64,000 nucleotides of DNA from Flammulina velutipes (taxonomy: Eukaryota; Basidiomycota; Agaricomycetes; Agaricales; Physalacriaceae): the NCBI GenBank assembly GCA_011800155.1, contig CM022374.1, forward strand, positions 1,054,001 to 1,118,000, in the 5' to 3' direction. Of this stretch, positions 41,722-56,119 are shown one piece after another. Position numbers and translations under genes: made by a program. Each line of letters starts with the position of its first letter. The first letter of the stretch is position 1. Under the pieces are notes generated by a model. That model was not told the origin of the DNA and ran no database searches. It saw only the letters and a program-made list of their open reading frames with translations.

Positions 41722-43038
41722 ATGAGACGCGGTTTCCTCACGACGAAGAAGACGACTACAGTGACTGGCACCCATCCCACGAAGGACCATGATTCCAAAC
41801 CGCTCGAGTCTATAAACTTAGACTCGGAAAACGCAGGTAGATACACTTCGTTTCTAATTGAATGACGTTTAAAGTTCGTCTATCTTTAGACAAGTACGAA
41901 CAGCGCTTCGTTATGACGAGGCAGCCTTCAGGCTTGCCAGGCGAAACCACTGAATGCCTCATAACTGGATGGGCCTGGCGCCAGATCACAGAGACGCCAG
42001 GTTTTCCAAAGGTCATTGCTATCCCTGAGAACGGCCCCGTCCACCGTATCGCAGAGGTGCCTGGTATGGGCAAAGGCATGTTCGCTACACGCAAACTATT
42101 CGTAGGCGATCTCGTCCTGGATGAGCGTCCCCTTCTCGTTGCTCCCACGTACATTCCCGTATCCCTTCACCAACAGGAAATGCACCTCAGACGTCTCTTC
42201 AGCCGCATGCCCGCTGAGGACCAGCAGGCGTACATGGAACTTCAGAATCGCTACGAAGGAGGCAATACTGGACCTATCTGTGGTATTCTGTACTCTAACG
42301 GCCTGGTAATTGGAAAGGGCCTTCGGAACAAAGGTGTTGTTTCCTTTCCCACTTTGAACGACCTCGTACTAATCCTACTAAGGTTCCCGAGAGGACGACA
42401 TAGCAGCCCAATACAGCGCAGTGTGTAAAGATCTCTCGCGAGTCAACCACAGCTGCTGCCCGAACGTCACGCGCACATGGGACACCAGCTCACTTTCAAT
42501 GCAAATCCGCGCCGTCCGCGACATCGTACCGGATGAAGAGATCACTGTCAACTACGTAGAGATAATCAATCCATACGAGGAACGCAAAACAGCGCTCCGG
42601 CCATTTTCCATCGAGTGCAAGTGCCCCGCCTGCCTAAACCACGAAGTATCCGATGCACGTCGCAAAATCTTTCGCGAGCACGCCCGCATCAAAGCGCCGG
42701 TCGTGAGGGATCCAGATGACGCCTTGGATACGTGGATCCAGCCCGCGTTGAAGCGGCTTGAGGAGATGGAGGAAGAGGGCGTTCAGGCGTCGGTACACTA
42801 TGGAAGGACTCTCTACCAAATTGTAAAAGGGTATGCTGTCATTGGAGATCAAAGGGCAGTCGACTATGGAAGGAAGTTGTACTCCTACCAGTGTGCGTAC
42901 AGACAGGAGGACAGCGAAGATGGGCTGTTCAAGGCGTTGACGGAACTGGCGACGATGAAGCAGGCATTGCGCCACATGTGGGGTGCAGCGCTGCAGGTGG
43001 CAGATGAAGGCATACCTTTAGCTGTGGTACGTGCCTAG
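41722..43038 (+). CDS. SET-array copy 5: SET-domain protein
   Basis: ATG at 41722 (MRRGFLTTKKTTTVTG), stop at 43036-43038, same two intron positions. Motifs: GKGMFATRKLFVGDLVLDE, RVNHSCCPN, EITVNYVEIINPYEER, post-SET CKCPAC. It is most similar to copy 4; for example, the codons around CKDLSRVNHSC and SLSMQIRAVRDIVPDEEIT are nearly identical at the DNA level. The C-terminus (MWGAALQVADEGIPLAVVRA) also follows copy 4. Its upstream region resembles that of copy 4 but the TATA box is altered, so expression may differ. Zinc and catalytic residues are complete. Confidence 0.85.
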
Positions 43039-43377
43039 GTGTTGAAAGTAGTATAGAATTCATGTTTTGTTAATTTCATGCACGCCACACTTCGCGCCAC
43101 GTCGTGGTACCTGGAGGTCTCACCCACGCGAATTCAATTATAACCATGCGCCACAAAAGTTTCAAATTCCCTCGTCTCGTAATACGATCGATCATGATTT
43201 TAAAATCCTAATTTCACTTCGCGAAGCACCTCGAATTCCATAATCCAATCCAAACTGCTGCCAACATGGACCCACAGATGTCCTCCCGACGTAGCTTCTA
43301 AAAATGTGGCGTCATTCGACCATTGACATTACAGGGAGTTGAGTTCAAAGCGTATACATTATCGACATCGATCTATT
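43039..43377. other. Spacer downstream of the SET array
   Basis: Contains text homologous to the copy 2-3 spacer (CATGCGCCACA, TTTCAAAT, CGATC.ATCA, ACATGGACCCACA around 43144-43275) and a GAGTTGAGTTCAAA block near 43337 like the sequence before copies 2 and 3. It looks like the remains of another unit end. Confidence 0.5.
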
Positions 43378-46300
43378 CTAGGGATTTGCCAACACCAACA
43401 TACTCCACAAATACAGCGGCAGAGTAAGATTATCATTTTGGTCCGAAAAGGCCTCCAGAGCCGCAGCAATGCTCACGACGATGGTATAAGTCTTCGTCTA
43501 CCAGGTTCAGTCAGTTCGAACTCCGAGAACCAAGGGAGCGAGTCACGCACAGAGAAAGGGTCGACCAGTCCACACAATCTCAACGCCCACGCGGAAGTGA
43601 TGATGGAAACAGCAAAGGCCAAGCTGCCTTCCAAGGTCTTCGAAGTAGTCGGCGACCATTTGTGTATCCCAACCCGTTTCCCAATGATGGACGCCTGGCT
43701 CAGAAGTTAACAACCCATGTTCACAAGCTGGGCGGATAGATACATACCAGTGCGTCACCCACGCCCAGAACGAGAATGCCCGTGAACTGTAAGAGCTTCG
43801 TCGGCCTATCGAAAGAAAACCCGTGAGTACAGGAAGGGGCGAAAAGGAGGTTGTTACAAACCCATTGTATGTCTCTAACCATAGGCTCCCCGCGCATCCC
43901 GTTAAGAGATAGAAATGACTAACGATCGCTGTCCCGTTATCCCGATGATCCAAGAACTCATTCATGAATAAATGCACCATAGCCCCGAACGGATAGATCG
44001 CGAAGTATCGCACGTACTCGGCGAAAGTAAATAGGGCAAATGCAGCACTAAAACATAAGTGGGTAAAAGCAGGCTAGAACGTATCTCGTTATTAGAGGTA
44101 CATGTAATGTATAAGCAAGGCGACTTACATCAAACGCCACGCCAGGGATAAACATCAGAACGGCCAGAGCATGGAAGGTCTTTCTTCTCGCATTCAGTTT
44201 GAGCGTAGGTACGTGCTTGTCAGCAGCATCGAACAGATCGGTAGCTTAAGAAGAAATCCCACATTAGCCGAATGATTCCCGCTTCAGTTATGGAAAGACT
44301 TACCCAACGATCCCCCCGACGCCAGGATGGGCGGTGACGGTAGAGGTGTGGCCCCAGACCCAGTCACTGGATCTGGCTGCGACGGAGGCGGCGGTGAAGT
44401 AACACTCGAGCTCATGCTGACAGAAACCCCTGGCACGATCAAATTCTCGCCATTAGCACCCCAAGTACGAAACCGTCGATTTCTCGCAAGCTGTCGGCTC
44501 CATACACCAACGCTGACGGTCCCTAGCAACCCCCAATACACCAAAAGCACCGGCCGGCTCCATTTCTTCCGTCCTTCCAGAATCCAAAAGATAACCCAAA
44601 GCCACGGGTCTCGTTTTCCCAGAGTCCACCACGTCCACATGCCTATAAGCCCTACAACGATGACGAAAAGACCGCTGTAGAAACCTAGGGCTAAGAAACG
44701 GCGCTGCCGAAGCTTATCCTCGGGTTTGAGGCGCAATCTCCTGACTGGACGTTGTGCGATGTGACGTGAGAGGACTAAGATAGGTGATAGCATAAATCCG
44801 CTCAAAAGGGAACCTGCAACCAGTGCCATCTGGAAAATAAGTAGAGGTGTCGGCAGACGATAGGTTTTCACGAAGGGAGTTGTGAGTGGCCATAACTGAA
44901 GCGAATTAGTTTAGCGTGGCTTTAATTTCCGCGGTGTACGTACTCTTGCTATGTTCACGTTGCCAAACTCCATGAGAAGGGCAGTACCGCCAAAGCACAC
45001 CAGACCCAGTTCTCCTAGCGTGAATACTCGATGGGCAAGACGAAGGCAAACATATAACGCGAATTGGTAGATCAAGGCTCCGAGCAACACTTCGAACCAG
45101 GTCATATCTATTGGTAGAGCGTCAGAATACCGCCAACAGAAAAATCAACTACTTGCGTTGCCATATTCCCGATTCGAGTTTTTGAAGGACGAATTTCGCT
45201 GCCAGACTGGAGAGACTGACGACGACGGTGAACAGGATATAATACCATGTTCGGAGGGCTTCCCGCCGGGGAACCGAACCACGTTCGCCTTCTGGCAGTT
45301 CTCTCTGCTTCAGATAGCGATCCTCAAGCCATCGGGAACTCGTGACTTGGAAGAGTAAAATCGAAGAGCAGAGCGTGGAGAGGTCGATTAGATTAAATCG
45401 CGAGAGAATGAGAGCCTCCAGAGCTGTATGAGTCCCTGATGCATTATTAAGAATAAAAGGTGCTTCTATGCGCCAGTTTAACGGTATGAGTATATCCGAG
45501 CCAGAGGATAGATGGTTTAGCGAGGAGTAGAGGAGAGCTGTTGCGATCATGGGGCCAAATAACAGGCCAGTGAGGATGCCGTCGTCAGTTGAGTCTCTAT
45601 TGAAGTTTTAATAGACCTGAAGTATCGAGTCAGCGTTACTTACCTGTAATTTTTTGGTACAGACATCCAGAGAAAGGCGAACGACGATTTATCAGGGGTA
45701 TTGAGACCGGAATTACGTTTCTGGTCGCGGAAGTCGAGACGAGCTGGGAGGGGGTATGGTCTTCGGATGTCCGGGATAGATAAAGATATTGAAATAGGAC
45801 TAGAGAAAATGTGGCGCGGGGGCAAGGACTGCTCCCGTTGAATAGTACTATGGGTCCAGATAATATACAAAGATGCGGCAGTAAAGAGAATTTGCAGCTC
45901 TGAAGAGACCGATTGAGTCGAAGTTGAGGACAAATTAATAATTTAGATACCTGTGATGGTCCATAGATTATACAGCTGTACAGGAGAGTTTATTGAGGTG
46001 TCGGCGAGCTTAGAACATGCGTAGAGTAGAGAACCAAGAAGTAGTACACACTCGCCGGCCTTTTTGGAGTCTATAGAGAAAGTCCATGTCCATGGCAAGA
46101 AGACACAGTGAACGTGTAGTTGGAGATGCGAGGGGAAGACTGTGGTGGGACCCGATGTTGGCATCGCGAATACGGCAGGCGAAGCATTGCGCATGGCTGC
46201 GATGCCGTTACTCTGCATACGATTGATTGCTGGGGAACGAGAACGCGTGAAAGGAATGGGGCTTTCGGCATTCAAACTAGAGCGCTGTGGCGAGTCAGCA

Positions 46301-46455
46301 TCTGTTCGATGTTTTTTGAGAGGCTGGGTGTTGGCGAGACGAGAATTAGAGAAGGTTCGACCGCGGAAGTGGACCGGGCCTTCATCCTCTGTGTCATCGT
46401 CGTCGTCATTCTCATGGTTCGACCCAGAGCTGGTTATAAAGTCACTACACAACAT
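43378..46455 (-). CDS. SEC59: Dolichol kinase (Sec59/DOLK)
   Basis: Large multi-exon gene read from the ATG at 46453-46455 (MLCSDFITSSGS) to the TAG at 43378-43380. The N-terminal ~110 residues are hydrophilic and Ser/Asp/Arg-rich. Many membrane segments follow, such as CVLLLGSLLYACSKL, LLFGPMIATALLYSSL and LALGFYSGLFVIVVGLIGMW. The conserved C-terminal CTP-binding block is present: ARRKTFHALAVLMFIPG, then FLDHRDNGTAIVSHFYLLTG, then GILVLGVGDALASIIG. WSPTTSKTLEGSLAF and the ending EAFSDQNDNLTLPLYLW follow. The enzyme uses CTP to make dolichyl phosphate in the ER for N-glycosylation, O-mannosylation and GPI anchors. An extra 5' exon (MDLLMSNGALATRQ... near 46530) is possible, but its join was not in frame. 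Confidence 0.87.
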
Positions 46456-46870
46456 TCAATCTATCAATACGTTCTCGCTCACCTGGACGACCCTGCCTGG
46501 TAGCTAGAGCTCCATTCGACATTAGGAGATCCATTCGGTGGCGCGTTTATAGTGATAGTGTTGTGTCTTTTGCGAAGTGGTCTGACCGTTGATCGCCGAA
46601 TGGTGTCACCGCGTCCAGCGGGTGTCCTGGATGGCGGAGACGGCGAAGAGCGTGAGCGAGGCAGTTTGGAAGATGTCGCCGTCGACGCGAATTAAATCCA
46701 GCGTTCAGCCAAAAGTCGTCCGACGTGGTGGGAGAAACAAAGTACAGAGTCCGTGATTATGGCCGGCGTGGACGAGGTAAACGCTGACACGTGGGTTGTT
46801 GCTGACTAAATATAGCCTTTCGTCTTTACGCGCGCGACGCGACGACAGCACTCTCTTGTTCTTTGCTGCA
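46456..46870. promoter_or_regulatory. Bidirectional promoter, dolichol kinase / UNG
   Basis: No independent gene. ACGCG elements lie at 46685-46689, 46828-46832 and 46837-46841; ACGCG is the core of the fungal MluI cell-cycle box found before S-phase genes. TATA-like ACTAAATATAG at 46806-46815. Confidence 0.35.
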
Positions 46871-48338
46871 ATGTCCTCTCCAGACGATTCTGTCGTGTAT
46901 CTGGAAGATTTAGAGGTCACGACCGATAAAAGAAAGACTGCAGCTGCACCGTCTATCTCTTCTTCTCAGTCTTCTTCTGCGAGCGGCACTACACCGTCAG
47001 CCGCCTCGAGCTCTGGTGTAAAGCGGCAACGCGATTTGAGGGAAATGTTTCCGTCATCTCAGGAAAGCTCTTCTGGCCGAGACACGAAGAAGCTAAAAAC
47101 TTCAGCGAGCGCGACTGGCCCTCTTAAATTGAACGCCATTCCGTTTTCCCTCTCTGCATTCCTCGAGTCCCTTTCCGAGTCTGACAGGGAATTACTGCAG
47201 CTGGAGTGCGAAACAATGGGTAACAGCTGGCAGGTCGCGTCGTTTTCGTCGGGGAATCCCAGCACTGACGCGACATGACTCATAGGTTGAAGATGCTCAA
47301 AGACGAGATAAGAAAGCCGTACTTCATCACACTCAAGAAATTCTTGTGGGAAGAAGGCGTGCGCGACGCATCATATAGCCCAGTTCCGCTCAAAGTGTTC
47401 CCACCAGGTAACCTTCATCACAAGATTTCAAACTCAACTCCCGCTTACCCTTACGCTTCCCATTTCGTTAGCAAAGGACATCTACTCGTGGTCGAACACG
47501 CCATTGGGTAAAGTAAAGGTAGTGATTATTGGACAGGATCCGTATCACGGACGTGGTCAAGCCCATGGTGCGACATAGGCGTGGTTCGTCTGTGTCTGGA
47601 AAATGACTTGCTTTCTAAGGTCTCTGTTTCTCTGTTCCCCCTGGCGTGGCTGCACCTCCGTCTCTAGAAAATGTAGGTGGCGCATTGCACAGAAGTCTCA
47701 TTCAATTGACTTGACTGCTCTAGATCTATACCGAAATAAAGGCAGAGTACCCCGAATTCGTGGCGCCGAAGCATGGGTACGACCATGCATCCTTCATTCT
47801 TCCGATAATCAGCTGAGCCCACACCCTTTTTAGCAACCTATCGGCTTGGGCGGCCAGCGGTGTATTAATGCTCAACACATGTTTGACCGTCCGGGCACAT
47901 AATGCTGCCTCTCATTCTGAAAAAGGCTGGGAAACCTTTACCGATAAAGTCGTCGATGTTATCGATAGATACGGTGGTGCAAACCTCCCTGGCGTGAATT
48001 CAGAGACAGGGTTCGGTCGTGGGGTTGTTTTCCTCGCTTGGGGTGCATTCGCGGCGAAACGAGTGGCCAAACTTAACACGGTCAGTTCCACAATGTTGCT
48101 GCGCGTCGAACATCTCGCTTGACCTGCTGTTAGACGAAACATCTGATACTCAAGAGCGCTGTAAGTTACTTGATGCTTCCTGCGGGGTTCCAAATCTCAT
48201 ACGTATCTATAGCATCCTTCACCACATTCTGCCCATCTAGGCTTCGCAGGGAACGGTCATTTTAAATCCGCGAATGAATGGTTGGAGCACAAGTATGGGC
48301 CCGGTGGGATGGTGGATTGGTGCAGTATTATGAACTGA
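46871..48338 (+). CDS. UNG1: Uracil-DNA glycosylase (family 1, UNG)
   Basis: Nine short exons from the ATG at 46871 to the TGA at 48336-48338. The N-terminal ~100 residues are Ser-rich and disordered ([15 protein letters not shown]...). The catalytic domain is complete once spliced: [25 protein letters not shown], and [25 protein letters not shown] with the catalytic Asp. [38 protein letters not shown] and [13 protein letters not shown] come next. The active-site/intercalation loop [11 protein letters not shown] then precedes the end [14 protein letters not shown]. The enzyme removes uracil from DNA in base-excision repair. The residue after HPSP is His, where UNGs normally carry the DNA-wedging Leu. 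The first intron (47230-47285) needs a GC donor. Several ORFs over this gene are shadows. Confidence 0.88.
47230..47285 (+). other. GC-AG intron in the UNG gene
   Basis: Exon 1 ends ...AACAGCTG and the intron starts GCAGGT and ends CATAG. This phase-2 junction gives [18 protein letters not shown], the expected UNG sequence. The nearby GT donors (after ATGG or CAG) give the wrong phase. Confidence 0.65.
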
Positions 48339-49062
48339 AGTATTTAGTTTTGGTCAGTGTGATTTTTTTTGAGTCCGGCTGGGCAGCCTCAGGTATCTAT
48401 TAGACCGTACCTCCTGTTTGTCTCCTGTATGGAGTTCTCGTGGATAGCATATGTTGATCGATGGTATAGCCATACAATTTTTTGGGCTTGGGGTGCACGG
48501 GTCTGGACCTCAACGTGTCTTGTCTCTGCCCCCTTTGTGGGGCGAGCGTAACAGACGGCCGTAAACTTGGCTGACCAGCGATTTTTTTGGACTTGTGCAC
48601 GACGATACAATAACGTAGGCGGAACTCTTCCCGTCCCGCACTGTCTAGGTCCCCGCATGGGGATAGTACTTGAAACTTCCTTGAGCACTGTACCCACTCT
48701 GCACCTGATGATCTTCTTCCGGATGACGAGTTGGTGTACTTTTAAGTTGAATTATATGGCGACGCCACTCTACTAAGACATGGCATGCGGCTAGAGCCTG
48801 TAGTCACGATCGAGGGAAGGCACCCTATAACTTGACAGAAAGTGGGTAAACATGCCAACAAGATTAAAGGGTAGTATTGTGGGTACGGTGTTAGGGTAAA
48901 CGAAGCAGTGGGTACATCTAATACTTGCAGTAAATATACCAGCTTTTCAGCAATGCAATAAAGATACAAACATCATTCAGGTAGTAGTATTGTAACAAAC
49001 AACGTCCATGTTGGGATAAATATGGCGCGTGAGGCGCTGAGTGCGCGGCAACGTAAGGAACA
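48339..49062. other. Convergent intergenic region, UNG / bZIP
   Basis: More than 700 bases between two stop codons. The longest frame (minus, 48389-48697) shows no recognisable domain and no splice continuity. I see no repeat ends or RNA gene. Confidence 0.4.
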
Positions 49063-50096
49063 TCACGACATCGGATTCATGCGATTGTCTGAACCATACA
49101 CGTTTCGAGGTAGATGGTGGTGGTTGACAACGGGAGGAGAGGGCAGGCGTATGGCAGTGTGATGTGGCTGGGCAGGATTCGGTAAGTGTTGGAAGCCTGG
49201 CCCTATAGAGTAATGCTGCGGCTCTGTCATGGAACGGCGATGTGGATATGGTACTGAAGGTTCGCGGGGTGAATGGTAAGAAGTTGAATGGATCGGTGGC
49301 GTGGATAACGGGGGACTCTGAGAAGGTGGGGGCAGGGGATGGTGGTCGTAACCTTGAGATGAATAATTATAATGTGTGTGAGACCGGGGCTCATCCCGGA
49401 TATCGCGCATGGTGTTGAATCCCGGACTGTCGTTGTAGCTCGAAGGCGTAAGACGATCGGAGTGAGGATAAGTTGGATATGAAGGGCTGGGAATTGTGTT
49501 GCGTGACTGAGCAACTGGACTAGGGTATGTGTTATGTTGCTGATAGGCTTTGAGCGGGGCGTTCATCGGAGGCAGCGGATAGGATGAAGAGGCAGACGAG
49601 CTGGGTACGTCTGAGTGATCGCCGACTATAAGCGACTGATCCCAAGGGCCCGTGTCGATGTCCGGTACGTTGCGACCATGCAGCGAGGAAGCCATAGTGC
49701 CAGGAGATAGAGAACTCGCCCGTGTCGAGTCCGGGGAGCTCGAAGAGTCCCGACTGTCACGTAGCGTCAAGGAGGCTGAACGGAGTGCAGAAGAGGACTC
49801 AAACGACTTTGGTCTGTCCTTTCCGGTGGGACCTTTGCCCAGAGGCGGGCGATTGGCAGCCGGGAGATTGAGAGCTTGGCGGAGGGTATTGTTCTCCTCC
49901 TCGAGTTCAGTGACTCTCTGTTCAAGCGCCTAATGAAAAGTGTATATGTAAATGAGCAAAATTTCACATCCCCCCTAAGGGGAAAGTGGCGGACCTGGAG
50001 ATGCGCGGCGCGTCGAGCGCGAAATGCGCGCTGTACGTCACGAGCGCGATTAGGCGGGAGGTTGTCGTTGCGTTTGCGGCCGCGCTTTGAGGACAT
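49063..50096 (-). CDS. bZIP transcription factor (AP-1/Yap-like basic region)
   Basis: Two exons: ATG at 50094-50096, one intron at about 49930-49994, stop at 49063-49065; about 320 residues. The basic region reads NLPPNRARDVQRAFRARRAAH, which has the N-x-x-x-Q-R-A-F-R-x-R signature of the fungal Yap/Hap4-like class. The leucine zipper ALEQRVTELEEENNTLRQAL follows directly and is completed by the splice. The rest is low-complexity, rich in Pro, Ser, His and Tyr, as in activation domains (PPLSTPPIHSTSYHSP). No Yap1-type cysteine-rich domain is seen, so redox control like Yap1 is not supported. Expected to be nuclear and DNA-binding; targets unknown. Confidence 0.85.
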
Positions 50097-50496
50097 CTCG
50101 AGATTGTCGAAAGGCAGAATGGGAACGAAAGGGATTGTACAGGGATCGGATGGACATATAAAGGGCCCGTCCGCGACGATGTATCGGGCCTATAACTCTC
50201 TGTTACTGTCACGTGCGATAGTCCATATATAGTCTTCTGACTCCCATATCAAGGTATCGATCGTTCGGTCTGTTGTTCCAGACTTTAGCATCGATAAATG
50301 AAAAATTCCCCCGCCCCCTGTCTGCTCGCCAGCGGCCGGCACCTTCATTCTGCGCTCTTCACCGCGTGTCTATCCTGCTGCGAGAATTTCGCACGTGAAC
50401 CTGTATATCATTGTAGGACACAAACATGATAGGTAAATCCGTTCCGACCCTGCCCCATCATCCAACTCCGACACTCCGAATCCGAGTCCATTCCCT
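50097..50496. promoter_or_regulatory. Promoter of the bZIP gene and 3' region of the XPB gene
   Basis: 400 bases with no supportable gene. Plus-strand frames here are antisense to the two neighbours. Confidence 0.4.
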
Positions 50497-53924
<3,428 letters not shown>

Positions 53925-54103
53925 GCTTAACGATGATGACTGTCCGAACGAAAGAGTATAGCTCGGAAGCGTCGACAAGAACAGACAATCAAGTAAGCCG
54001 ACGGAGTTTGAATTCGTGCCGGTTGGCCGGACGGAGCATTTGACGGTTGACCTGGTACCACCATTTTCTCTTCTTTTCGCCTTTGTTTCTTGATTTGAGC
54101 ATA

Positions 54104-55860
54104 ATGTGGAGACCTGCGACTCGCCAGATTACTGGTACAAATGATGGTGTGTATTTCACCTCTATTTTGACTCTTGATTTACCTATTTTTCCAGTACCTC
54201 TTGGAAATCGACGCAGATTCGGCGCAGCACCGTCTGAAGAAAGCGACACGCCAACTCGCCTAGCTCAGCCGTCTCCTTCAGCGTACCCGAAAGCGCATCA
54301 AGAGCAAGAAAGTCCTAGCAAAAGAGGCAGAGACGAGTCTCCTGCAGGCGATCCTCGAGGTAAGCCTAACATTTCTAACACCAGCTGCAGCCAGCACGCC
54401 CGTCCTCTTCTTGCGCGATGTCAGATTGCATGCTTTCTCGAACACTGGCTGACATCGTACTAACCTTATACTAACCATGACCTGTTATGATTACTCACTA
54501 CCAGTCGACCCCAACGCTCCTCGCAAACGACGATCCCGCTGGGGCGAAGTCAAGACCGAAATCCCTGGTCTCCCAACCGCTATCTCTGCCGCTGGCGTGT
54601 CTCAGTCCCAGCTCGACAACTACGCTATTCACCTTAGACTCGAAGAAATCAACAGAAAGCTCCGCCTTAACGATTTTATTCCTCCCGAACGCGAGCGGTA
54701 ATATTTTATTCTTCAAGTTCAGGATATGTTTTTCATTCCTTATTAGATCCCCTTCACCTCCTCCTACCTACGACGGCCATGGTCGCAGGACTAACACCCG
54801 CGAAGTCCGCTACCGCAAGAAATTGGAAGACGAACGAATCAAACTCGTTGATCGTGCAATGAAGAACGACCCCAACTTCCGCCCACCCGTCGAATATCAG
54901 CAGCAAAAGCGTTCCCAGCGCCCATCTGACAAAGTCTATATCCCTGTCAAGGAGTTCCCAGAAATCAACTTTTTCGGTCTTTTGGTTGGCCCTCGTGGTA
55001 ACAGCTTGAAGAAGATGGAGAAGGAAAGTGGTGCCAAAATCAGCATTCGTGGCAAAGGGAGTGTCAAAGAGGGCAAGGTCCGACCGGATCAGTTTGCTGA
55101 CGACGCTGAAGAAGACCTGCATTGTCTCATCCTTGCTGATACTCAAGAGAAGGTTACAGCCTGTGTCAAAATGATCAATCGGGTTATCGAGACGGTAAAC
55201 ATCTCAATACCTCTCAATGTGCTCCTCTTTAAACAATTTATTCAGGCTGCGTCGACTCCGGAAGGTCAGAATGATCACAAACGCAATCAACTACGCGAAC
55301 TCGCCGCTCTCAATGGTACTCTTCGGGACGACGAGAACCAGGTCTGCCAAAACTGTGGCGGTGTTGGCCATCGCAAGTACGACTGTCCGGAACAGCGCAA
55401 CTTCACAGCAAACATCATCTGTCGTGTCTGCGGCAGCGCCGGCCATATGGCTCGCGACTGTACTGTCAACAAGGACCCCAACGCTCCCATGACTCAACCC
55501 CCTCCTCCTGGTCCTCCTGGCATGAACGCTCGCGGTTTCGATTCGGAGTACGCATCCTTGATGGCAGAACTTGGTGAAGGTCCTGCGTCAGGCGGAGACC
55601 CCAACAAGGCTTCGTGGCAAGCGCCTCCGGCCGGTCACGACATTACTGGCGGCGGGTCCAACATCCCTCCTTGGCGTCGCCCCGAAGCATGGATCTCGAA
55701 CGTCCAGCCACAGCAGTCTCAAGGTTATGGAGGCGGCGGTTATGGAGGTGCACAAGGCGGCTACGGCGGGCAATGGGGAGGAGGAGGCTACCAGCAGCAA
55801 GGATACCCACAACAATCTCAAGACTACTCCTCCAACTACGCCTCTTACTACGGGCAGTAA
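54104..55860 (+). CDS. BBP: Branchpoint-bridging protein BBP/SF1
   Basis: Five exons from the ATG at 54104 ([15 protein letters not shown]) to the TAA at 55858-55860. Domains in order: a basic R-K-R-R-S-R-W-G segment, the helix-hairpin [30 protein letters not shown]; the SPSPPP start of KH-QUA2; [23 protein letters not shown] (KH GxxG loop). Two CCHC zinc knuckles follow ([14 protein letters not shown] and [14 protein letters not shown]). The tail is proline-rich and then Gly/Gln/Tyr-rich, ending YASYYGQ. The protein recognises the intron branchpoint UACUAAC and bridges to U2AF in early spliceosome assembly, in the nucleus. One intron with a long 5' part sits inside the KH-QUA2 region. Confidence 0.93.
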
Positions 55861-56119
55861 AACTAATCGCCAAAAACCTGACACATTTCGTCTGCTAACA
55901 ATCCGCAGTACTGAATTCTCTTCACGCGTTCCACATCTTCATCTCCTTATTTCCAAACCTTCACTTTGCAGAACGAACCAGTCCGTATTTATTGGAAACA
56001 CTTGTCGGGACGTAGGCTTTTGTTTCCTACTAACGGAAACCTTGCAGATATTTTTGTTATTGTCATTAATTTTCGAAATGTAGCGCATTCTCTCCTGACT
56101 CGATTGCCGTGTGAATCTC

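Larger units (their letters stand above)
35312..43038 (+). repeat. Tandem array of five paralogous SET-domain genes
   Basis: Five head-to-tail genes share the N-terminal M-x-(K/R)RGFL motif, two introns at equivalent codons, and the SET order described for each copy. Sequence similarity groups them as copy 1 (outlier), 2+3 and 4+5. Spacer sequences are also related, so the array grew by local unequal exchange. Confidence 0.85.

Noticed and set aside
47230..48232. UNG as a broken pseudogene
   Set aside because: The scattered short ORFs first suggested decay, but all exons join in frame through short introns once one GC donor is allowed, and the catalytic motifs are intact.
48389..48697. 102-residue minus-strand ORF between UNG and bZIP
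   Set aside because: No domain, no splice partners and no upstream promoter-like feature; kept only as intergenic.
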